Of a stretch of DNA of 35,089 bases, positions 15,612 through 23,564 are shown one piece after another. The translations under genes were made by a program, and so were the position numbers. Below the pieces are notes generated by a model. The model did not search any database, had not been told where the DNA came from, and saw only the letters and a list, made by a program, of their open reading frames with translations. Location: NCBI GenBank assembly GCA_017848795.1, contig JAFIHG010000036.1, positions 1 to 35,089 on the forward strand. The letters run 5' to 3'. How positions within the stretch are numbered: the stretch's first letter is position 1; the number at the start of each line of letters is the position of its first letter. The DNA comes from Candidatus Nanopelagicales bacterium (GTDB lineage Bacteria; Actinomycetota; Actinomycetes; S36-B12; CAIYMF01).

Positions 15612-16142
15612 GTGCTGCCCAAAGGTTTCGCGCTTCCCGACCGGCCGGAGGACGTGACCGGGGAGGTGCCGGAGGACGTACGGACGGTGCTCGTGGCGGC
15701 GGCCGACGACAGCGCGATGTGGTCCGGCTGGGCGAAGACGGAGGTCGACCTGCTGCTGCCCGACATGCGTGCGGCGCGGCTGGTGCCGGCCGACGGGCCC
15801 CAGGAGTTTCCGTCCGGGCACGACCTGCTCCACGTGCTGACGGCGTGCAACCCGGCCGGCCGGGAGCATCCGATGGACGAGAACATCCGTCGCCTCGCGC
15901 TGCTGCGCAGCCTGCTCGAGCTGCGCGACATCACCCATTGGCCGGCGACCGGGCACGACGCCGAGGGCACCTGGCAGGAGCCGGGGTTCATGGTCGCCGG
16001 GCTCAGCGACGGCGCCGCCCGCGAGCTGGGCGCCGCCATGGGGCAGGTGGCGATCTTCGCCTGGACGCCCCGTTCGTGGACCATCCTCGCCAGCCTCACC
16101 GACCGACGCGTCGAGCTGCCGTGGTCGCTGCATCCGCGCTGA
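15612..16142 (+). CDS. DUF3293 domain-containing protein
   Basis: A 176-residue soluble protein of unknown function. 'HVLTACNPAGR', 'MDENIRRLALLRSLL' and 'WQEPGFMVAGLSDGAARELGAAMGQVAIFAW' in this order match the DUF3293 family. It starts with GTG 15612, after AGGAGAGG. It stands between the ICMT-like gene and a universal stress protein on the same strand with short gaps (49 and 29 bases), so they may form one transcript. Confidence 0.85.
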   Translation: MLPKGFALPDRPEDVTGEVPEDVRTVLVAAADDSAMWSGWAKTEVDLLLPDMRAARLVPADGPQEFPSGHDLLHVLTACNPAGREHPMDENIRRLALLRSLLELRDITHWPATGHDAEGTWQEPGFMVAGLSDGAARELGAAMGQVAIFAWTPRSWTILASLTDRRVELPWSLHPR

Positions 16143-16171
16143 TGCGCCTGCTCGGGTTCTAGGATCCGGCC

Positions 16172-16624
16172 ATGGCGACGATCACCCTGCTGTGCACGGA
16201 CGGCTCCGAGCTCGCGACGCACGCGATCGAGGCGGCGCACCGGCTGCTACAACCAGCCGACCGGACCGTCGTCGTGACGGTGGTCCCGGAGCCGCACGTC
16301 GTGCTCCCGTACGACGCGTCCGGGATGGCCGGCGCCGCTGTCGTACCCGACGACATCATGGCGATGCAGGACGAGCTGCGCGAGGAGGGCCAGGCGGTCG
16401 CCGACGCCGCAGCGGCGTCCCTCGGCATCGCCGACGTGGAGACCCGGATCCTGGTGGGCGACCCGGGCCGGGCGATCTGCGAGCTCGCCGACGAACTCGG
16501 TGCGACCGTCGTGGTGCTCGGCACCCGCGGTCGCGGCGGGCTCGCCCGGGCCGTGATGGGGTCGGTGTCGGACCACGTGATCCGCCACGCGCCCTGCCCG
16601 GTACTCGTCACCAACCCGGAATGA
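16172..16624 (+). CDS. Universal stress protein (UspA family)
   Basis: A 150-residue single-domain Usp. The start 'MATITLLCTDGSELATHAIEAAHRLL' and the C-terminal nucleotide-binding signature 'GTRGRGGLARAVMGSVSDHVIRHAPCPVLV' (G-x2-G-x9-GS) mark an ATP-binding type. Such proteins respond to hypoxia, starvation and membrane stress; the target is unknown. It converges on the TMADH-like gene with only 12 bases between stops. Confidence 0.93.
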   Translation: MATITLLCTDGSELATHAIEAAHRLLQPADRTVVVTVVPEPHVVLPYDASGMAGAAVVPDDIMAMQDELREEGQAVADAAAASLGIADVETRILVGDPGRAICELADELGATVVVLGTRGRGGLARAVMGSVSDHVIRHAPCPVLVTNPE

Positions 16625-16630
16625 CGGCTC

Positions 16631-16650
16631 GCGACGTCAGCGGACGTCGC
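16631..16650. terminator. Perfect stem-loop between convergent genes, probable bidirectional terminator
   Basis: GCGACGTC (16631-16638), loop AGCG, and GACGTCGC (16643-16650) form a perfect 8-bp stem. It lies between the stop of the universal stress protein and the stop of the TMADH-like gene, whose stop codon is in the stem. No T-run follows, as is common in actinobacteria. Confidence 0.65.
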
Positions 16651-18697
16651 CGACGCGTTCGCGGCGGTAGGGCAGCGGCACGTCCGGCTGCGCCGTCTCG
16701 ATCTCCATGGCGAGCCGGTGCCCGTCGAAGACGGCCTCGGAGATCATGCGCGGTGACAGGCAGTCGCCGATGCGGTGGACGGCCGCGATGCCTGCGGCGC
16801 GCAGCCGTTCCCCGTCCGCGGTGAGATCGAGGTACAGCGCGTCGTCGGCCACCTGCGAGACCACGGCGACGACGCCGTCGGCGGGCATCGACCACGCGTG
16901 CGCGAACTCGTCGACGCCGAGCACTGCGTCGGGCGTGATCTCGTGGAGCGTGGTGTCGCGGTACGCCCGCACTCCGGCGCCGTGCAGGTGCGCGCGCAGC
17001 GCTGCACCCTCCAGCGTCTGGTCGGACACCGGCGACACCACCGGGAACGGGGTGACGAGCGCGACGTCGTAGCCCTCGCCGGCGAGCAGCTCGGCGACAC
17101 CGGGCGCGACGTAGTAGCCGTCGGTGTCGTAGACGACGACCCGCCGACCCGGCGGCCGGCGTCCCCGGACGAGCACGTCCTCGGGCGTCAGCACGTGCGG
17201 CAGCGTCGCGCCGACCAGCGGCGTGAGCGTCGTGGGCTGCGGAGCCGTCGCCGACCAGTGCGACCCGGTGGCGACGATCACGAGTTCTGCGCCGTACTCC
17301 AGTACGTCCTCGGGGGTGAGCCGGCGCCCGGTGATCACCTGCACTGCCGGCAGCCGCGCGAGCTGCACGAGCCGCCAGTCCAGCACCCGCCCCCAGTCCC
17401 CGAGGGTCGGCAGCCGCCGGGTCCAGGTGAGGCGGCCACCGACCGTCGGTGCCGCATCGACCAGGTGCACCGCGCTGGCACCGCGCCGCGCCAGGACGAT
17501 CGCGCACTCCATGCCGGCCGCGCCGGCACCCACGACGAGGATCGCCCGGTCGGGTTCGGCCAGCGGCGGGAACACTTCGGGGTGCCAGCCCCGCCGGAAC
17601 TCCTCACCGGCGCTCGCGTTCTGGATGCAGCCGACGTGCCCGTACGTCTCCTCCTTCAGGATGCACACGTTCGACCCGGTGCATTCGCGGATCTCGGCGA
17701 GCCGGCCTTCTGCGACCTTGGTGGGCAGGAAGGGGTCGGCGATCGCGGGGCGGGCAGCGCCGATGAGGTCGATCGCCTTGCTGCGGACCAGCGCCGCCAT
17801 CCGGTCGGGGTCGGTGAACCGTCCCACGGTCACGATGGGCTTCGCGGTCGCCTCCCGCACCCGGCCGGTCCACTGCAGTGCGGCGCCCTCGGGGTGGAAG
17901 CGCGAGCTGCCCGAGTCGTGCGGCCAGTCGCCGACGTTGACGTCCCACAGGTCGACGAGGTCGTCGGCGAGGCGGACGAACTCGAGGCCTTCGTCGAGGT
18001 CGACACCGACGCCGTCCCGCCGGTGCACGCCGACCCGGACGGCGATCGCGCAGTCGTGGCCGACCGCGTCCCGTACCCGTGCGAGCGTCTCGAGCCACAT
18101 CCGGGCCCGGCCGCGCAGCGCGCCGCCGTACCCGTCGGTGCGCTGGTTGGCCGCCGGCGACAGGAACTGACCGAGCAGGTAGCCGTGGGCGCCGTACACG
18201 TAGACGATGTCGAAGCCCACATCGCGGGCGGCGAGGGCCGCGTCCACCCACTGCCGCTGCACGCGTTCGATGTCGTAGCTGTCCATCTGCTTCGGGACGC
18301 TGTACGGGACGCGTTCCCCGGCGATCGGCGACGGTGCGAGCAGCGGGCGGCGCGAGACGCCGTTCGTGCTGTCGCGACCGCCGTGGAAGAGCTCGATCCC
18401 GGCCAGCGCCCCGTGGGCGTGCACCTGTTCCACCAGCAACCCGAGGGCCGCCGCGTCGGCGCGGTCCCAGACATCGGTGCTCACGGCGGGCGTCTCGTCG
18501 GCCTCGTCGGAGATCGAGGCGTAGTCGGTGCATACCGCGGCCCAGCCGCCCTCGGCCTTGATCGCCCGGAACGCCGCGTGCGTACGCGGGAGCCGCGTGC
18601 CGAACCCGGACGCGTGCGGCACCTGGTAGAAGCGGTTGCGCAGCACCTTCGGTCCGATGCGCACCGGCTCGAACAGCACGGCGTGGCGCGGATCCAT
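16637..18697 (-). CDS. Trimethylamine dehydrogenase-like FMN/FAD oxidoreductase with altered Fe-S motif
   Basis: A 686-residue protein that follows trimethylamine dehydrogenase (TMADH) throughout: 'HAVLFEPVRIGPKVLRNRFYQVPH' at the N-terminus, the OYE-type barrel ('GFDIVYVYGAHGYLLGQFLSPAANQRTDGYGG'), 'CARP'-like 'GAARPAIADPFLP', the cluster region, then 'AILVVGAGAAGMECAIVLARRGA' for the second nucleotide. The cluster motif is Cys339-x2-Ser342-x2-Cys345-x11-Cys357, so one of four Cys ligands is Ser (codon TCG). The Cys that carries covalent FMN in TMADH is Ala29 here, and the Trp after the cluster is lost. A different amine, betaine or enoate substrate is likely. Start ATG 18697 is set by homology; its ribosome site is weak. 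Confidence 0.85.
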   Translation of the reverse strand: MDPRHAVLFEPVRIGPKVLRNRFYQVPHASGFGTRLPRTHAAFRAIKAEGGWAAVCTDYASISDEADETPAVSTDVWDRADAAALGLLVEQVHAHGALAGIELFHGGRDSTNGVSRRPLLAPSPIAGERVPYSVPKQMDSYDIERVQRQWVDAALAARDVGFDIVYVYGAHGYLLGQFLSPAANQRTDGYGGALRGRARMWLETLARVRDAVGHDCAIAVRVGVHRRDGVGVDLDEGLEFVRLADDLVDLWDVNVGDWPHDSGSSRFHPEGAALQWTGRVREATAKPIVTVGRFTDPDRMAALVRSKAIDLIGAARPAIADPFLPTKVAEGRLAEIRECTGSNVCILKEETYGHVGCIQNASAGEEFRRGWHPEVFPPLAEPDRAILVVGAGAAGMECAIVLARRGASAVHLVDAAPTVGGRLTWTRRLPTLGDWGRVLDWRLVQLARLPAVQVITGRRLTPEDVLEYGAELVIVATGSHWSATAPQPTTLTPLVGATLPHVLTPEDVLVRGRRPPGRRVVVYDTDGYYVAPGVAELLAGEGYDVALVTPFPVVSPVSDQTLEGAALRAHLHGAGVRAYRDTTLHEITPDAVLGVDEFAHAWSMPADGVVAVVSQVADDALYLDLTADGERLRAAGIAAVHRIGDCLSPRMISEAVFDGHRLAMEIETAQPDVPLPYRRERVGDVR

Positions 18698-18751
18698 CGT
18701 TCGATCATGCCGCAGCGACCGGCGGTGCGGTGCGGGTGACGCGTCGCACGT

Positions 18752-18767
18752 CCCGCCCGCTGGCGGG
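18752..18767. other. Stem-loop in the divergent spacer
   Basis: CCCGCC-CGCT-GGCGGG forms a 6-bp stem with a 4-base loop in the 215-bp region between the TMADH-like gene (minus) and mscS (plus). It could be part of a 5' leader or an operator. Nothing else recognisable is in 18698-18912. Confidence 0.35.
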
Positions 18768-18912
18768 CCGTCGCAACCACGGGCGAGGATGGGGAGAAGC
18801 CGCGACGCCATCGCCGTCGCATGCCCGCGCGGGAGGACCCGGCGCGCCGTGACCGCACCGGTCCAGGAAGTCCGTCCCGCGCCCCGTTCCCCGTTCGGAG
18901 GTACCCACACCT

Positions 18913-19974
18913 GTGCTCTGGTCCGACCTGGTCGTCGTCATCGTCAGCTGCACCGGGGCAGCCGCCCTGGCACTGCTCACCGGCGTGGTCGTACGGCGGA
19001 TCGGTCGCCGGCGCGCGCTGCTGCGTACCGTCGACCGGCACGCTCGCATCCCATGGGTCGCGACGTTGGCGACGGCCGCCGCGCTGCTCACGACTCCGCG
19101 GCCCGAGGACGGCGCCAGCGGGTACGCCGCGTTGCGGCACGCGCTGGCGATCCTGCTGATCGCGGCACTGACCTGGCTGGCGATCGCGGTCGTGCGGATC
19201 GTCGAGGACGCCTCCTTGGTACGGCTGCGCATCGACGTCGCGGACAACCGCCGCGTGCGCAAGCTGCGCACCCAGGTGACGGTGACCCGGCGGGTGCTGG
19301 TGACCGTCCTGGTCGTCATCGGGGTGGCAGCAGCCCTCATGACCTTCGCGTCCATGCGCGCGTTCGGTGCGTCGCTGCTCGCCTCGGCAGGCCTTGCCGG
19401 GATCGTGGGCGGCATCGCGGCACAATCCGTGCTCGGCAACGTCTTCGCTGGCCTGCAGCTCGCGTTCAACGACGCGCTACGCGTCGACGACGTGATCGTC
19501 GTCGACGACGAGTGGGGCCGCGTGGAGGAGCTGACCCTCACGTACGTCGTCCTGCACCTGTGGGACGAACGGCGCCTGGTGCTGCCGACCACCTACTTCA
19601 CCCAGCAGCCGTTCCAGAACTGGACCCGCACGAGTTCGCGGAACCTGGGCGCGGTCTACCTGTACCTGGACTTCACCGCCCCGATCGACGCGCTGCGGAC
19701 CGAGGCGGAGCGGGTCGTACGCGAGTCACCGCTCTGGGACCGCCAGGCGTGGACGCTGCAGGTCACCGGCGCGACGGAGCGGGCCATCGAGGTGCGGGTG
19801 CTCGCCAGCGCGAAGGACGCGGGGACCGCCTTCGACCTGCGCTGCGAGGTCCGGGAGCGGCTGCTCGCCTGGATGCGCGACAACCATCCACGCTCACTGC
19901 CGACGACGCGGCTCGCCGCGACCGGGGCGGGTCTGGACGACGCTCGCGCGGGGCGGCGTCTGACGCGCGCGTGA
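18913..19974 (+). CDS. MscS-family mechanosensitive ion channel
   Basis: A 353-residue membrane protein with about four to five helices before the pore. The pore-lining helix and start of the beta domain are plain: 'LLASAGLAGIVGGIAAQSVLGNVFAGLQLAFNDALRVDDVIVVDDEWGRVEELTLTYVVL', followed by 'LVLPTTYFTQQPFQNWTR'. It probably releases solutes on hypo-osmotic shock. GTG 18913 follows GGAGG at about 11 bases. It is preceded by a divergent spacer shared with the TMADH-like gene. Confidence 0.92.
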   Translation: MLWSDLVVVIVSCTGAAALALLTGVVVRRIGRRRALLRTVDRHARIPWVATLATAAALLTTPRPEDGASGYAALRHALAILLIAALTWLAIAVVRIVEDASLVRLRIDVADNRRVRKLRTQVTVTRRVLVTVLVVIGVAAALMTFASMRAFGASLLASAGLAGIVGGIAAQSVLGNVFAGLQLAFNDALRVDDVIVVDDEWGRVEELTLTYVVLHLWDERRLVLPTTYFTQQPFQNWTRTSSRNLGAVYLYLDFTAPIDALRTEAERVVRESPLWDRQAWTLQVTGATERAIEVRVLASAKDAGTAFDLRCEVRERLLAWMRDNHPRSLPTTRLAATGAGLDDARAGRRLTRA

Positions 19975-20017
19975 GCGGCGGCAGTCTCACGCTCGCTGCC
20001 CACTTCCGCGCCCTCAC

Positions 20018-20065
20018 CATGCTCACCACCAAATTCACCCACCATGCTCACCCAGCATGCTCACC
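20018..20065. repeat. Three short direct repeats CATGCTCACC at the 3' end of the MMPL gene
   Basis: CATGCTCACC occurs at 20018-20027, 20043-20052 and 20056-20065, with intervening CACC-rich spacers. The last copies run into the C-terminal codons and stop of the MMPL gene (minus strand, GGTGAGCATG). This looks like slippage that has changed the extreme C-terminus. No known element matches. Confidence 0.6.
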
Positions 20066-22324
20066 GCCGCCGGTCGTGGTCACCTCCCCGGTCGTCACCA
20101 GCCGCCGGTGACGCAGCCGCGACCCCGGCCAGCCGCTCACCGGCCCGACCAGTGCGAGCAGCGCCGGGGTGATGAGCGACCGGACCACGACCGCGTCGAG
20201 CATGATCCCGACCGTCATCGCGAACGCGAGCTCGCGGAACGGGAGCAGCGGGATGACGACGAGCATGCCGAAACTCAGGGCGAGGGTCACTCCGGCCGCG
20301 GTGATCGCCCGAGTGGACTCCGGTACGGCGCGCAGCACCGCTTCGCGCAACGACATGCGACGCGCGTACTCCCAGACGTGCCCGACCCCGAAGATGTTGT
20401 AGTCCGAGCCGAGCGACACCAGCAGCACCGCGGCCGCGAACGGGACGTAGAACGTGATGCCGTCACCGTGCATCACGTCCTGGAAGAGGAACGTGGTCAA
20501 CCCGAGGGACGCACCGAGGGCGAGCACGCTGCTGCCCAGCAGGAACAGCGGCGCGACGAGAGCGCGCAGGAAGCCGGCGAGCAGGAGCAGGTTGATGATG
20601 ATCGCCGCGATCGCGATCCGGACCAGGTCGCTGCCCGTACCGTCGATCAGCCCCTCCGCCAGCGCCGTGTCGCCCGCGATGCTGGCGTCCACGTGCGCGA
20701 GCCCGCTGTCACGCACCAGGTCCGGCAGCGCGCGCCGTAGCGCCGCGAGGTCCTCGATCGCGGTGGCACCCAACGGGTCGTGATCGAAGACGATGACCAT
20801 CCGAGCCGCATCGGTGTCCTTGGCGAGCACGATCCCGGCTTCGAGCGGCGTGAAGTTGTCCGCCGGGCCGAGGACGCCGGCCAGTCCCGGGCGGGCGGCG
20901 ACGGCGCGCTGCAGCCGTTCGAGGGCACGACGCTCGCGGGTGATCCCGGGCGCCTCGAGCAGCAACGTGGTCGGTGAGGTGATCCCGGGGGCGAACCCGG
21001 CGGACGCCGCGTCCGCGGCTTGCCGGACCGGGTTGCTGCTCGGCAACGACTGGGTGAACCCGATCCCGAGCCGCACGTGCAGCAGCGGTACGGCGCACAG
21101 CAGCAGCGCCGCGACGCTCCCGACGAGCACGAGCGCTGCGTTGCGCGGGCGGATCAGCCAGTCCACGAACCCGCTGCGGCGCAGCTGCGAAGCCAGCCGC
21201 ACCGGCATCGGGTCGGCGCGCTCGACCGCGGGCACCCTCGCGCCGGGTCGCGGGATGGCGGGCCACAGCACGTACCGGCGCAGGATCGCCAGCAACGCCG
21301 GTATGAGCGTCACCGCGACGGCGAGCCCGATGATGATCGCCATCGCCATCGCCGGGCCCACCGCGCGGTAGAACGCGGACTCGGCGGCCAGCAGGGCGGC
21401 GGTCCCGGCGGCGACCGTGATCCCCGCCGCGACGACGATGGGGGTGAACGCGGAGATCGCGCGGCGCACCGCCGCGTCCTGGTCGCCCGAGAGGCGGAAC
21501 TCGTTCCGGAACGCCGACACGTAGAAGATCGTGTAGTCCGTGACGACGCCGAGCAGCAGGGCGACGAGCAACGGCTCGAGCTCGGCCGGTACCGCGAGGC
21601 CGAGCAGCTGCTCACCGAGCCCGGTGATGCGCATCGTCACGAGGAACGCGACGGCGGATGCGGCGAGCGCCATCATCGGTGGCAGTACCGCGCGGTAGTG
21701 CAGCCCGACCAGCACGACGATCGCGACGACGGTCAGCAGCTCGAGCAGCGGTAACCAGCCCGAGACCAGGTCGGCCTGCTGCGCCCGCGCGGGCACCGAT
21801 CCCGCCACTCCGATGGTGTGGTCGTCGGGCTCGGCCAGGTGCGTGTCGATGTAGCGGTGGGCGGCCTGTTCCTGGTCGGCGAACCCGCTTTCCGGGACCA
21901 TGAACAGGAAAGTGAGCACCGCCGTGTTGCTCTCCCGGGCTCCCGGGAACAGCCGCCAGGTGTTGGTGACGGGCAGCGCTCCCAGCAGCGGGTACCGCTG
22001 GGGGTGCTGGTTGACGGCCAGCGCGTCGAGCACCGACTCGGCCTGTACGAACGGTGAGAGCCCGGCGGCATCACGCTGGACGACCACGGTACGGCTCGTC
22101 AGCGGGAACCCGAACGCCTCGATCGACCTGAGCTCGGCGCGGATCGCGGGGCTGTCGAGCGGGATGATGCTCGCCACGTCGTTGCTGTCCGAGGAGCCGA
22201 GCGAGGGCAGGAAGACCGTTCCGATCGCGAGCGCGGCCAGCCAGAACGCCACGACGACCCACCGCAGCCGGATGACCAGCCGGGCGTACGCGTCGGCGAC
22301 GCGGCCGCTGCTGCCGTGCTCCAC
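20048..22324 (-). CDS. MMPL/RND-superfamily membrane transporter
   Basis: A 758-residue transporter with two repeated halves, each a membrane helix, a large outer domain and a five-helix bundle. The first half has 'LEPLLVALLLGVVTDYTIFYVSAFRNEF', the second 'FAAAVLLVSLGSDYNIFGVGHVWEYARR', both with the GxxxDY motif in helix 4/10 that carries protons in MMPL proteins. Such proteins export lipids or drugs. GTG 22322-22324 is the start. The next upstream gene on this strand ends 19 bases earlier, so a two-gene transcript is likely. The C-terminus is short and Gly-rich and contains the repeat copies. Confidence 0.92.
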   Translation of the reverse strand: MEHGSSGRVADAYARLVIRLRWVVVAFWLAALAIGTVFLPSLGSSDSNDVASIIPLDSPAIRAELRSIEAFGFPLTSRTVVVQRDAAGLSPFVQAESVLDALAVNQHPQRYPLLGALPVTNTWRLFPGARESNTAVLTFLFMVPESGFADQEQAAHRYIDTHLAEPDDHTIGVAGSVPARAQQADLVSGWLPLLELLTVVAIVVLVGLHYRAVLPPMMALAASAVAFLVTMRITGLGEQLLGLAVPAELEPLLVALLLGVVTDYTIFYVSAFRNEFRLSGDQDAAVRRAISAFTPIVVAAGITVAAGTAALLAAESAFYRAVGPAMAMAIIIGLAVAVTLIPALLAILRRYVLWPAIPRPGARVPAVERADPMPVRLASQLRRSGFVDWLIRPRNAALVLVGSVAALLLCAVPLLHVRLGIGFTQSLPSSNPVRQAADAASAGFAPGITSPTTLLLEAPGITRERRALERLQRAVAARPGLAGVLGPADNFTPLEAGIVLAKDTDAARMVIVFDHDPLGATAIEDLAALRRALPDLVRDSGLAHVDASIAGDTALAEGLIDGTGSDLVRIAIAAIIINLLLLAGFLRALVAPLFLLGSSVLALGASLGLTTFLFQDVMHGDGITFYVPFAAAVLLVSLGSDYNIFGVGHVWEYARRMSLREAVLRAVPESTRAITAAGVTLALSFGMLVVIPLLPFRELAFAMTVGIMLDAVVVRSLITPALLALVGPVSGWPGSRLRHRRLVTTGEVTTTGGGEHAG

Positions 22325-22343
22325 TCGCGCGTCCTACCCGTGA

Positions 22344-22979
22344 TCAGGTCGACCGGTCCGCCGATGGGAACGGCACGTCGAGGCGGCGCAGCTCCGCCAG
22401 CGCGAGCCGGTGTCGCCGCTCCTCACGGTCGTCGCCCGGTACGCCGCGGGTGGCCGCCATCACCTCGTCGTAGGACAGCACCATGGTGGCGCGCCCGGCG
22501 AGGTAGTCGCGCAGCCGCTCGCTCATGCCCTCCTGACGCAACGCCTGCCGTACCTGGCGCGTGTCGCGGCGGAGCGCGAGACGCATCGGCAGGTAGAAGC
22601 CCACGACCGGGATGCTCGGCAGCACGGCGACGGTGACCCCGAGCAGTATCGACAGGCCGTGGATGCTCCGTCCGGCCTGCTCGCCGTTGACCACGATGTT
22701 CTCGGCCGTCTGGCGCACCTCGGTGCCGAACTGGCCCGGCCCCTCCCCGATCACCGGGATCTGGCCGAGCCCTTCGAAGACCTTCCCGGCGCTGTCGAGG
22801 GCGCGCCCCGACTCCACCGCGCTGTCGGCGAGCCCTGACATCGTCCAGATCGCGACCGCCACCGCGGCGCCCATCGCGATCCAGAAGACGACCCACAGCA
22901 GGATCAGCCCGTCCCAGGTACGGCGTTCTCGGTGCGACCCGCTCAGTGTCAGGTTTGCCATTTCCTTTGTGTAGCGCAT
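22344..22979 (-). CDS. Small membrane protein of unknown function
   Basis: A 211-residue protein with two membrane segments ('GLILLWVVFWIAMGAAVAVAIW' near residue 25-46 and 'ILLGVTVAVLPSIPVVGFYLPM' near 110-131), a mostly polar outer loop between them, and a charged cytosolic tail rich in Arg and Glu. I do not recognise a named domain, although the pattern recurs in actinobacterial hypothetical proteins. ATG 22979 is preferred because GGGAGGG stands 6 bases upstream; ATG 22961 has its AAGGA too close. It precedes the MMPL transporter gene, so it may be its accessory partner. Confidence 0.75.
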   Translation of the reverse strand: MRYTKEMANLTLSGSHRERRTWDGLILLWVVFWIAMGAAVAVAIWTMSGLADSAVESGRALDSAGKVFEGLGQIPVIGEGPGQFGTEVRQTAENIVVNGEQAGRSIHGLSILLGVTVAVLPSIPVVGFYLPMRLALRRDTRQVRQALRQEGMSERLRDYLAGRATMVLSYDEVMAATRGVPGDDREERRHRLALAELRRLDVPFPSADRST

Positions 22980-22989
22980 GTCCGTCCCT

Positions 22990-23007
22990 CCCGCACCGAG
23001 GTGCGGG
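22990..23007. other. Stem-loop overlapping the ribosome site of the 22344-22979 gene
   Basis: CCCGCAC (22990-22996), loop CGAG and GTGCGGG (23001-23007) form a perfect 7-bp stem. On the minus strand the stem partly covers the GGGAGGG ribosome site (22985-22991). It could lower translation or be a leftover terminator for the divergent side. Confidence 0.4.
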
Positions 23008-23070
23008 GGCGCCGTCCCCGGGGCAGGGTGGTGGGCGTCCCCTCCCGTCCGCGAGGCTTGGAGGCCGCCG

Positions 23071-23508
23071 ATGACACCGGAGAACCAACCGCCCGGCGAC
23101 GCCACGCCGGAGCGACCCCGGTGGATGTGGGCGGTACCCGTCCTGGCGTTCCTCGTCGGGCTGATGCTCGGGGGCGGGATCATCGCGCTCGTGCGACCTG
23201 CCGACAGCGCGCCGGCAGCCGGCCCGCCGGCCGCGCAGGACCAGAGCACGCAACCGGCGACGCCGGGCATCACGCCGGCGCCGACGGCGACGAGTTTCAC
23301 CGTCCCGGCCGAGTGCGTCCAGGTCGCGAGTGACTCGCAGCGCATCCTCGACCTGGTGGAGCAGGCGGTCGCTGCGGCCCGGGACCTGGACGCGAGCCGG
23401 CTCAGCGACCTCGTCGCCGAACTGCGCACCGCGCAGGAGACGGTGCGCGCGCAGGCGAACGACTGCCAGCAGGCGGTCGCGAGCCCGACTCCGTCCGTGT
23501 CCTCCTAG
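23071..23508 (+). CDS. Single-pass membrane-anchored protein of unknown function
   Basis: A 145-residue protein: a short Pro-rich cytosolic N-terminus, one helix ('MWAVPVLAFLVGLMLGGGIIALV', about residues 18-40), a Pro/Ala/Thr-rich linker, and an outer helical domain with two Cys ('VPAECVQVA...QANDCQQAV') that could form a disulfide. No family is recognised. ATG 23071 follows GGAGG at six bases. It is divergent from the small membrane protein gene, with 91 bases between the starts. Confidence 0.75.
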   Translation: MTPENQPPGDATPERPRWMWAVPVLAFLVGLMLGGGIIALVRPADSAPAAGPPAAQDQSTQPATPGITPAPTATSFTVPAECVQVASDSQRILDLVEQAVAAARDLDASRLSDLVAELRTAQETVRAQANDCQQAVASPTPSVSS

Positions 23509-23514
23509 CCCGCC

Positions 23515-23544
23515 GGCCGTACATCACGCCGAAGTGTCACGGCC
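23515..23544. terminator. Imperfect stem-loop between convergent genes
   Basis: GGCCGT (23515-23520) pairs with ACGGCC (23539-23544), and CAC (23525-23527) with GTG (23534-23536) inside. It lies between the stops of the 23071 gene and the acyl-CoA dehydrogenase gene, a usual terminator place. No T-run. Confidence 0.4.
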
Positions 23545-23564
23545 CGGAATCGGCTCCTTCGACG

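Noticed and set aside
16775-18739. 654-codon plus-strand frame over the TMADH-like gene
   Set aside because: Antisense shadow of a well-aligned oxidoreductase.
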